A stretch of 9,653 bases of DNA. Source: a bacterium BMS3Bbin02. Its GTDB lineage: Bacteria; Actinomycetota; Acidimicrobiia; Spongiisociales; UBA5794. The position numbers and the translations under genes were made by a program. Shown in pieces: positions 1-5,740 of this stretch; position 1 is the stretch's first letter; every line of letters begins with the position of its first letter. Where the stretch lies: NCBI GenBank assembly GCA_002898115.1, contig BDTL01000275.1, positions 1 to 9,653 of the forward strand. The letters are read 5' to 3'. The notes below the pieces were generated by a model. It was not told the DNA's origin, did no database searches, and saw only the letters and a program-made list of their open reading frames with translations.

Positions 1-2084
1 TGGCACGAAGTATCAAACTCGAAATGGTTCGTAACATCGGCATCATGGCTCACATTGATGCTGGTAAAACGACGACCACCGAGAGGATCCTGTACTACAC
101 CGGCCGCACGTACAAGATTGGTGAGGTGCACGAGGGTGCTGCCGTCATGGACTGGATGGAGCAGGAGCAGGAACGCGGAATCACGATCACGTCGGCCGCC
201 ACGACGTGTATCTGGGACGATCACACCATCAACATCATCGATACGCCCGGCCACGTCGATTTCACCGTCGAGGTAGAACGGTCGCTGCGTGTCCTCGACG
301 GTGCCGTTGCAGTCTTCGATGCCGTTTCGGGTGTGGAACCACAGTCCGAGACTGTGTGGCGCCAGGCCGATAAATACGCCGTCCCCCGAATCTGTTTCAT
401 CAACAAGATGGATCGAATTGGCGCGGACTTCTTCGCCGCGGTGGATTCGATTATCGATCGCCTCGGTAGTAATCCGGTTGCGCTGCAGATCCCTGTGGGA
501 TCCGAAGGTGATTTTTCCGGCGTCGTCGATCTCGTCGAGATGAAGGCGATCGTCTACCAGGACGACGACGGGGCGAACTGGGAAGTCATCGACATCCCCG
601 CTGAGCTCAAGGATCAAGCCGACGAGTACCGCGCCAAGCTACTCGATATTGTCGCCGCCGAAGACGGTGATCTGCTGGAAAAGTACCTTGCAGGGGAAGA
701 CATTGGTGCCGAGGAACTTCGCGGCGCGATTCGACGCGGCACTATTGCCCACGATTTTGTGCCAGTCCTTCTCGGTACCGCGTTTAAGAACAAGGGTGTG
801 CAACCGCTGCTCGACGCTGTCGTGTCATACCTCCCGAGTCCTCTTGACCTGCCTCCCATGACCGGTTTTAGGCCGGGCAAGGAACATGAGTTAGTCGAAC
901 GCAAACCAAGCGATGATGAAGCATTCTCGGCGCTCGCTTTCAAGATCATGTCGGACCCTTACGTCGGTAAGCTCACCTACTTCCGTGTCTACTCCGGTAC
1001 CGCCAAAAAGGGCGATACCGTTGTGAACACGACGAGTGGGAAAAAGGAGCGTTTCGGCCGGTTGCTGCGCATGCATGCAAACGCCCAGGAAGACATTGAC
1101 GAGGTCCGGACCGGTGACATCGTCGCCGCCGTTGGTCTGAAGGCAACCAAGACCGGGCACACGCTGTCGGCTCAGAACGCTCCGATTCAGCTCGAATCGA
1201 TGACGTTCCCTGATCCCGTGATCTCCGTCGCCATCGAACCGAAGAACAAGGCCGCCCAGGACAAACTTGGTGAGGGCTTGATGCGCCTCGCGGAAGAGGA
1301 CCCGACATTCGTGGTTCACACCGACGAGGAAACCGGTCAGACGATCATTGCGGGGATGGGTGAACTTCACCTTGACATCCTGGTTGACCGTCTGCGTCGC
1401 GAGTTCAAGGTTGAAGCCGATGTTGGTCGTCCACAGGTCGCGTACCGTGAGACGATCAAGAAGGCCGTGACCGGCATCGATGGCAAGCTCAAGAAGCAGA
1501 CCGGTGGTTCCGGTATGTACGGCCATGTCGTCATCAATCTCGAACCAGGGGAGCCCGGATCAGGATTCGAGTTTGTTGACAAGATCAGGGGTGGTTCCGT
1601 GCCACGCGAGTTCATTCCCGCTGCCGAAAAGGGTATGCGAGATGTGCTCGAATCCGGGGTACTCGCCGGTTACCCGCTCGTCGATATCAAGGCGACGCTG
1701 GTTGACGGTTCGAGCCACAACGTTGACTCAAACGAGATGGCGTTCCGGATCGCCGGTTCGATGGCCCTCAAGGCCGCCGCCGAACGTGCGGGCATCAAGC
1801 TCCTAGAGCCAATCATGGAGGTTGAGGTCGTTACCCCCGAAGAACACATGGGAGATGTCATTGGTGACATCTCCTCTCGTCGAGGAAAAGTTGAGTCCAT
1901 GGATTCCCGTGGACCTGCCCGAGTAGTAAACGCAATGACACCGCTGGCAGAGATGTTTGGCTACGTGAGCGATCTTCGCTCTCGTACCAAGGGTCGCGCC
2001 AGCTACAGCATGCAGTTCCATTCGTATCAAGAAGTCCCGACCGCCGTGGCGCAAGAAATTGTTGCCAAGGTCCGTGGCGAGTAG
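1..2084 (+). CDS. fusA: Elongation factor G (5'-partial by one base)
   Basis: EF-G is the cytoplasmic GTPase that drives tRNA-mRNA translocation and, with RRF, ribosome recycling. The internal ATG at 24 is not the likely start. Upstream codons are open and read A-R-S-I-K-L-E-M-V-R-N, and bases 1-2 (TG) are the end of an ATG or GTG, so the true start lies one base outside the window. The full protein would be about 694 aa, normal for EF-G. In that numbering the P-loop AHIDAGKT is near 17-24, the switch I segment QERGITI follows, DTPGHVDF is near 81, and the guanine-specificity motif NKMD is near 135. Domains II-V follow, including the domain IV stretch GGSGMYGHV. The gene ends 14 bases before tuf, as in a str operon. 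It prefers C-ending codons, unlike tuf. Its promoter and ribosome binding site are outside the window. Confidence 0.97.
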   Translation, partial: ARSIKLEMVRNIGIMAHIDAGKTTTTERILYYTGRTYKIGEVHEGAAVMDWMEQEQERGITITSAATTCIWDDHTINIIDTPGHVDFTVEVERSLRVLDGAVAVFDAVSGVEPQSETVWRQADKYAVPRICFINKMDRIGADFFAAVDSIIDRLGSNPVALQIPVGSEGDFSGVVDLVEMKAIVYQDDDGANWEVIDIPAELKDQADEYRAKLLDIVAAEDGDLLEKYLAGEDIGAEELRGAIRRGTIAHDFVPVLLGTAFKNKGVQPLLDAVVSYLPSPLDLPPMTGFRPGKEHELVERKPSDDEAFSALAFKIMSDPYVGKLTYFRVYSGTAKKGDTVVNTTSGKKERFGRLLRMHANAQEDIDEVRTGDIVAAVGLKATKTGHTLSAQNAPIQLESMTFPDPVISVAIEPKNKAAQDKLGEGLMRLAEEDPTFVVHTDEETGQTIIAGMGELHLDILVDRLRREFKVEADVGRPQVAYRETIKKAVTGIDGKLKKQTGGSGMYGHVVINLEPGEPGSGFEFVDKIRGGSVPREFIPAAEKGMRDVLESGVLAGYPLVDIKATLVDGSSHNVDSNEMAFRIAGSMALKAAAERAGIKLLEPIMEVEVVTPEEHMGDVIGDISSRRGKVESMDSRGPARVVNAMTPLAEMFGYVSDLRSRTKGRASYSMQFHSYQEVPTAVAQEIVAKVRGE

Positions 2085-2090
2085 AAGGAG
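2085..2090 (+). promoter_or_regulatory. Ribosome binding site of tuf
   Basis: AAGGAG directly follows the fusA stop codon and lies 8 bases before the tuf ATG. It is a near-consensus Shine-Dalgarno site, as expected for the most heavily translated gene here, and it fixes the start at 2099. Confidence 0.85.
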
Positions 2091-2098
2091 TCGCCGTT

Positions 2099-3289
2099 AT
2101 GGCTAAGGAGAAGTTTGAGCGGTCGAAGCCGCATGTGAATGTTGGGACGATGGGTCATATTGATCATGGGAAGACGACGTTGACTGCTGCGATTACGCGG
2201 GTGTTGGCTGAGACTGTTGGTGGTGGGACTGAGTTCACTGCTTTTGATCAGATTGATAAGGCTCCTGAGGAGCGTGAGCGTGGTATTACGATCGCGATTT
2301 CTCATGTGGAGTATGAGACGGCGAATCGGCATTATGCGCATGTTGATATGCCGGGTCATGCTGATTATGTGAAGAATATGATTACGGGTGCGGCGCAGGT
2401 TGATGGTGCGATTTTGGTGGTGTCGGCTGCTGATGGTCCGATGCCGCAGACGCGTGAGCATGTGTTGTTGGCTCTCCAGGTGGGGGTTCCTCGGATTGTT
2501 GTTTTCCTGAATAAGGTTGACATGGTTGATGATGAGGAGCTGCTGGATTTGGTGGAGTTGGAGGTCCGGGAGTTGTTGTCGGAGTATGAGTTCCCGGGTG
2601 ATGATGTTCCGGTGATTCGTGGTTCGGCTTTGAAGGCTTTGGAGGGGGATGCGGAGGCGTCGGCGCAGGTGTTGGAGTTGATGGCTGCGGTTGATGAATA
2701 TGTTGAGATGCCTGAGCGTGATTTGGATAAGCCGTTTTTGATGCCGATTGAGGATGTGTTTTCGATTACGGGTCGGGGGACGGTGGTGACGGGTAAGGTT
2801 GAGCAGGGTCAGCTCAGTGTTGGTTCTGAGGTGGATATTGTTGGTATCCGTGAGTTGCAGAAGACGACTGTGACGGGTGTTGAGATGTTCCGTAAGTTGT
2901 TGGATTCGGCTCATGCTGGTGACAATGTGGGGTTGTTGTTGCGGGGGACGGGTAAGGATGATGTTGAGCGTGGTCAGGTGATTGCTGCTCCGGGGTCGAT
3001 TACTCCTCATACGTTGTTTGAGGCTCAGGTGTATGTGTTGACTCGTGATGAGGGTGGGCGTCAGAATCCGTTTTTTGATGGGTATCGTCCGCAGTTTTAT
3101 TTCCGGACGACGGATGTGACGGGGTCGGTGTCTTTGCCTGAGGGTACGGAGATGGTGATGCCTGGTGATAACACTGAGATGACGGTTGAGTTGATTAATC
3201 CGATTGCTATGGATGAGGGTTTACGGTTCGCGATTCGTGAGGGTGGTCGCACTGTTGGTGCGGGCCGAGTCACAAAGATCATCAAGTAG
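2099..3289 (+). CDS. tuf: Elongation factor Tu
   Basis: EF-Tu delivers aminoacyl-tRNA to the ribosomal A site as a GTP complex. The protein has 396 aa, the usual length. Visible motifs are the P-loop GHIDHGKT (19-26), RGITI switch region (about 61-65), DMPGHADY (83-90), NKVD (138-141) and the SAL base-binding loop (about 173-175). The domain II segment SITGRGTVVTG and domain III segment YRPQFYFRTTDVTG follow. Two protein-level points stand out: the usual DCPGHADY cysteine is methionine, and there is no cysteine in the whole protein. The codon use is very odd. In codons 2-100 only TTC at 46 and ATC at 65 end in C, and none ends in A. The last codons (from about 3260) return to the C-rich style of the neighbours. 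The long open frame on the opposite strand is a by-product of this bias. Identity is certain; the cause of the bias is not. Confidence 0.98.
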   Translation: MAKEKFERSKPHVNVGTMGHIDHGKTTLTAAITRVLAETVGGGTEFTAFDQIDKAPEERERGITIAISHVEYETANRHYAHVDMPGHADYVKNMITGAAQVDGAILVVSAADGPMPQTREHVLLALQVGVPRIVVFLNKVDMVDDEELLDLVELEVRELLSEYEFPGDDVPVIRGSALKALEGDAEASAQVLELMAAVDEYVEMPERDLDKPFLMPIEDVFSITGRGTVVTGKVEQGQLSVGSEVDIVGIRELQKTTVTGVEMFRKLLDSAHAGDNVGLLLRGTGKDDVERGQVIAAPGSITPHTLFEAQVYVLTRDEGGRQNPFFDGYRPQFYFRTTDVTGSVSLPEGTEMVMPGDNTEMTVELINPIAMDEGLRFAIREGGRTVGAGRVTKIIK

Positions 3290-3296
3290 CAGCCCC

Positions 3297-3312
3297 GTTC
3301 CGGTAGCGGAAC
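3297..3312 (+). terminator. Small hairpin just after tuf (possible weak terminator)
   Basis: GTTCCG (3297-3302) pairs with CGGAAC (3307-3312) around a GTAG loop, starting 8 bases after the tuf stop. The stem has six perfect pairs but no T-run follows, so it is at best a weak terminator. It could equally be a 3'-end stabiliser or a processing signal between tuf and rpmG. Confidence 0.4.
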
Positions 3313-3330
3313 TGCCGATAAGAGATAGAC

Positions 3331-3367
3331 GTGGCGCTGTCCCGGGTGATCCCGGGGCAGCCTCCAC
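3331..3367 (+). promoter_or_regulatory. Strong hairpin in the rpmG leader
   Basis: The core stem pairs GCTGTCCCGGG (3336-3346) with CCCGGGGCAGC (3351-3361) around a TGAT loop, 11 pairs with a single G-T wobble. An outer stem GTGG (3331-3334) with CCAC (3364-3367) extends it past a small internal loop. The structure ends 17 bases before the rpmG ATG and just upstream of its ribosome binding site, without a following T-run. It may be a tuf terminator, an mRNA processing or stability element, or a leader control element. The pairing is seen directly; the role is inference. Confidence 0.55.
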
Positions 3368-3384
3368 ATTGAGAGGAAACGACA

Positions 3385-3546
3385 ATGGCCTCCGACAAGA
3401 GACCGCCGATCACGCTCGCTTGCGAGAAGTGCAAACGACGTAACTACGTCACAACAAAGAGCAAAACCAACACCCGCGAGCGTGTCGAGTTGAACAAGTT
3501 CTGCAAATGGTGCCGCGCACACCACCCGCACAAGGAAACCCGCTAA
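3385..3546 (+). CDS. rpmG: 50S ribosomal protein L33, zinc-ribbon form
   Basis: This 53-aa protein is a structural part of the large ribosomal subunit near the E site. Two CxxC pairs, C13/C16 (CEKC) and C40/C43 (CKWC), form a zinc ribbon, marking it as the C+ type of L33. The segments ITLACEKCKRRNY and HKETR at the C-terminus are typical of actinobacterial L33. A ribosome binding site, AGAGG at 3372-3376, lies 8 bases before the ATG. It follows tuf by 95 bases and starts the order that in mycobacteria continues with hadA-hadB-hadC, trpT, secE and nusG. Bacteria often carry a zinc-free paralogue for zinc starvation; none is in this window. Confidence 0.95.
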   Translation: MASDKRPPITLACEKCKRRNYVTTKSKTNTRERVELNKFCKWCRAHHPHKETR

Positions 3547-3582
3547 CGGGGTTCTGCACCCGCCGGGCCCCGGTTGAACCCA

Positions 3583-3620
3583 GGGCAGCACGAGCAGACC
3601 TTGATCGAATAACGCTGCCC
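3583..3620. terminator. Inverted repeat between convergent rpmG and phosphoribosyltransferase genes
   Basis: GGGCAGC (3583-3589) is exactly repeated in inverse as GCTGCCC (3614-3620), with a 24-base loop. It lies in the 93-base gap between two convergent gene ends, where a two-way terminator would be expected. A smaller CGGGG/CCCCG pairing starts right after the rpmG stop (3547-3572). There is no T-run, so terminator function is only a suggestion. Confidence 0.35.
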
Positions 3621-3639
3621 CTTAGCGCGCATGACGCTC

Positions 3640-4275
3640 CTACGACGCGAGTAGTTGGCGGACCTCGTCGTCGCTCGTCTGGGTGAAGTCGCGATAGAAC
3701 CATCCCACGGCTTCGAACGGATCCGGTGTGGTGACGACGAAAAACTGATCGACCAGGGGAGCGAGCTCCCAGTTCGCGGACCGGGGCGCCACCGGGACGG
3801 CAACGATCACGGTGTTCGGTTCGCTTACTTTTGTTGCTTCCACGGCGGCCCGCATCGAGGACCCGGTGGCGATCCCGTCATCGACGAGAATTACGTCTTT
3901 TCCGGTGAGGTCGGGTTGCGGTCGATTGTCTCGATACTCTCGTTCGCGACGTTCGAGTTCGATCAGCTCTTGCTCGACCGTGGCATCGATGCATGCGGTG
4001 TCGATCTCGAATTGCCGAATCACAGCGTCGTTGAGAACGATTACCCCGCCCGTGGCGATAGCCCCCATTGCGAGTTCGCGATGTCCGGGAACACCGAGCT
4101 TCCGTGCAACATAGACATCGAGCGGCAGGTCCAGGTGGCTCGCGACCTGTGCGGCTACGGGAACACCACCGCGTGGCAGTCCCAGCACAATGCCGTCGGT
4201 CACGTCGCCAAGCCGTGTGCTCAGTAGCTTTCCGAGCACGTCACCTGCGTGGTATCTGTCCTGGAACTGCATCAT
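3640..4275 (-). CDS. Predicted phosphoribosyltransferase (COG1926-type)
   Basis: This 211-aa protein belongs to the PRTase superfamily, which transfers between PRPP and a base or related acceptor. The PRPP-binding loop is plain: VILVDDGIATGSS at 128-140, with paired acidic residues before the TGSS turn. The N-terminal LGLPRGGVPVA (31-41) and the C-terminal FYRDFTQTSDDEV (193-205) match the COG1926 group of predicted PRTases, whose substrate is not established. It looks cytoplasmic, with no signal peptide or membrane segment. Two consecutive ATGs (4275, 4272) could both start it. It lies 69 bases downstream of the lipoprotein gene on the same strand, so the two may be cotranscribed, but it may also have its own promoter. 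It interrupts a translation-gene locus and shows no sign of belonging to that process. Confidence 0.85.
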   Translation of the reverse strand: MMQFQDRYHAGDVLGKLLSTRLGDVTDGIVLGLPRGGVPVAAQVASHLDLPLDVYVARKLGVPGHRELAMGAIATGGVIVLNDAVIRQFEIDTACIDATVEQELIELERREREYRDNRPQPDLTGKDVILVDDGIATGSSMRAAVEATKVSEPNTVIVAVPVAPRSANWELAPLVDQFFVVTTPDPFEAVGWFYRDFTQTSDDEVRQLLAS

Positions 4276-4296
4276 CTCGACACCGCCGTTGGTCCT

Positions 4297-4302
4297 ATCG
4301 TA
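4297..4302 (-). promoter_or_regulatory. Candidate -10 box of the phosphoribosyltransferase gene
   Basis: TACGAT on the minus strand ends 21 bases before the first ATG, giving a predicted leader of about 15 bases. It is the same hexamer as the -10 box proposed for the upstream lipoprotein gene. No good -35 hexamer is visible, so support is weak. Confidence 0.3.
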
Positions 4303-4344
4303 CTCTTTCGAGCGGATACTCGGAGCGGCTATTCCGGTAGTTGC

Positions 4345-5649
4345 CTACTCGGAATCGACCGGAAACCACTCCAGTTCGTAGTTGCCGTTGGCGTTCCAGA
4401 TGATCCAACCCAGTCCCCGGTTTTCGGCCTCGGTTATCTGCGCCAGAACCTGGTCCGGGGTGTAGTAGAAACCTTGCAGCCAGGGGCGAATGAGCGAGGG
4501 CCCCTTGAGCCGTGCCATACCGAGATCGAGCGAATGCGCAACGACCGGTCCCGGGAAATCGTTGGGGTCATCAAACCCGATCCATCCCGGGCTGTAGTGA
4601 CTCGGGTACAGCATGGGGCTGAGAGCATCGGTCACTGTCGAGAGCTCTTCGGGTCGCTGGCCGATGCCTTCGTCTGTTGGTGATGCCATGGTGATGCCAA
4701 AGATGTCGGCCGATATTGCGCACCCCATGCCGTGGAGCAGGGTACGTGCCTCGGCGAGGAACTCCTGGATGATTGCCACGCGTTGAACCTGGGTTGTCGG
4801 GAAGATCTGCCGAACCCTTGCTGCAGTCTTCCCGTCCGGAAAGCGGATGTAGTCAAACTGGATTTCGTCGAAGCCGAGCTCACATGCTTCGGCGGCCAGT
4901 GCCAGCGGATATTCCCAGTTGGCCTTGTCAGTGGCGTTAATCCATGTGCCGGCAAGAGCAGCGTCTGGATCACCCTTCGACCACACAGAATCCTCGAACG
5001 TGACAATGCGGGTGATCGTGTAGAGGTCGCGCGCTTTCGCCTCGGCAATGTACGCCACCGGGTCATAGACGTTGCGGTTAGCGCCGATCTCGGCAGCCTT
5101 CGGTACCTTTGAGTTGTACAACAGGTATCCCGACTCATCTTTGGTGTCGAAGACGAGAGCGTTCACCGTGGTTGCGTCCGCGATGGCCAGGATCGCCTCA
5201 AAGGCCTCCTTGTCGGGTGCGACTGCGCGTGATACCCGAATCGCTCGAACGATCCGGGGTGCCATCGTGATACTCAGTGTCGATTCCCCGGTCCACATGA
5301 CCTCGGTCGGAAGCCATGCGGGTCGAGAAGCAATGACCGAACCCGCCAGGGCGCCGTCCAGTATGAACGACCCGTCCGCGTCGGTCACGGCTTGAACCTC
5401 GCCCGCGGTCACGGTTGCTCCTGGGAGCGGTTCTCCGTCGGTCGTTATCACCGTACCGGTCGTTGAGAATCTCGGAAGCGTCGTCGTTGTTGTCGACGTG
5501 GTTGTGGTGGTGCTCGTTGTTGTTGAGCTCGTCGTTGTGGTGAGCGGCGTTATCGTTTCAAGCACGGTGCTCGTGGGAGAACGCGATGTGCACGCAGCAG
5601 CGATAAGGGTGAACGCGAGCACTGCGCCAATGACGCGACGGGAGACCAT
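4345..5649 (-). CDS. Putative glycoside hydrolase lipoprotein (DUF4015-type)
   Basis: From the preferred ATG at 5649 the protein has 434 aa. Residues 1-20 form a signal peptide (RR, hydrophobic core, then IAAAC), with C20 as probable lipid-modified cysteine, so it should be anchored outside the membrane. Residues 36-58 are almost pure Thr/Ser, a flexible linker. Residues 62-125 look like a small carboxypeptidase-regulatory-like beta domain (GEPLPGATV, then TDADGSFIL). Residues 135-434 match the DUF4015 putative glycoside hydrolase barrel: NALVFDTKDESG (163-174), GFDEIQFDYIRFP (259-271) with acidic residues typical of barrel active sites, and PMLYPSHYSPG (345-355). The substrate is unknown; a wall or extracellular polysaccharide is plausible. 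A longer reading from 5760 would put 37 extra residues before the signal peptide and overlap the divergent gene, so I reject it. Confidence 0.85.
   Translation of the reverse strand: MVSRRVIGAVLAFTLIAAACTSRSPTSTVLETITPLTTTTSSTTTSTTTTTSTTTTTLPRFSTTGTVITTDGEPLPGATVTAGEVQAVTDADGSFILDGALAGSVIASRPAWLPTEVMWTGESTLSITMAPRIVRAIRVSRAVAPDKEAFEAILAIADATTVNALVFDTKDESGYLLYNSKVPKAAEIGANRNVYDPVAYIAEAKARDLYTITRIVTFEDSVWSKGDPDAALAGTWINATDKANWEYPLALAAEACELGFDEIQFDYIRFPDGKTAARVRQIFPTTQVQRVAIIQEFLAEARTLLHGMGCAISADIFGITMASPTDEGIGQRPEELSTVTDALSPMLYPSHYSPGWIGFDDPNDFPGPVVAHSLDLGMARLKGPSLIRPWLQGFYYTPDQVLAQITEAENRGLGWIIWNANGNYELEWFPVDSE
5479..5544 (-). repeat. Thr/Ser-coding low-complexity tract
   Basis: A run of near-identical triplets (GTT, GTG, GTC on the plus strand) encodes the Thr/Ser linker, residues 36-57 of the lipoprotein. 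The tract is prone to slippage and to length change between strains, and it probably carries O-linked sugars or simply spaces the enzyme from the membrane. Confidence 0.8.
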
Positions 5650-5656
5650 GGGAGGA

Positions 5657-5662
5657 ATCGTA
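5657..5662 (-). promoter_or_regulatory. -10 box of the lipoprotein gene, leaderless layout
   Basis: TACGAT on the minus strand is a good TANNNT -10 box. It is separated by exactly 7 bases from the ATG at 5649, so transcription would begin at or next to the start codon. No Shine-Dalgarno sequence is present. A convincing -35 is missing (TTACAC lies 21 bases upstream, too far). Confidence 0.55.
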
Positions 5663-5703
5663 ACGGGAGGACCGAGTTGTGCGGTGTAATCCAGTGACCG
5701 CCG

Positions 5704-5734
5704 TTCGACCCGTCGATGCTGAGACGGGTATGCT
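5704..5734 (+). promoter_or_regulatory. Promoter of the dehydratase-sigma-anti-sigma set, leaderless layout
   Basis: The -10 box TATGCT (5729-5734) is followed by 6 bases and then the ATG at 5741, which puts the predicted transcript start on the start codon. A weak -35, TTCGAC (5704-5709), lies 19 bases upstream. No ribosome binding site precedes the ATG, which fits leaderless translation, common in actinobacteria. Confidence 0.5.
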
Positions 5735-5740
5735 CGCGAA

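Noticed and set aside
891..1526. Minus-strand open frame of 211 codons opposite fusA
   Set aside because: It is fully inside the EF-G gene, with no family motif and no ribosome binding site seen.
2027..3010. Long open frame (327 codons) on the minus strand opposite tuf
   Set aside because: It is a shadow of the G/T-ending codon bias of tuf, which removes stop codons from that frame. The translation is rich in Asn, His, Arg, Thr and Leu with no domain, and tuf itself is certain.
3655..4227. Plus-strand open frame of 190 codons opposite the phosphoribosyltransferase
   Set aside because: The minus-strand reading has a clear PRPP-binding motif and full family landmarks; the plus-strand product has none.
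5479..5544. Triplet repeat tract as a possible CRISPR or regulatory repeat
   Set aside because: It has no spacer-repeat structure and is in frame as the Thr/Ser linker of a secreted protein.
5654..5680. GGAAT followed by GTT as a possible ECF-sigma promoter for autoregulation upstream of the dehydratase
   Set aside because: The match is short and poor, both elements are common by chance, and a better -10 box lies nearer the gene.
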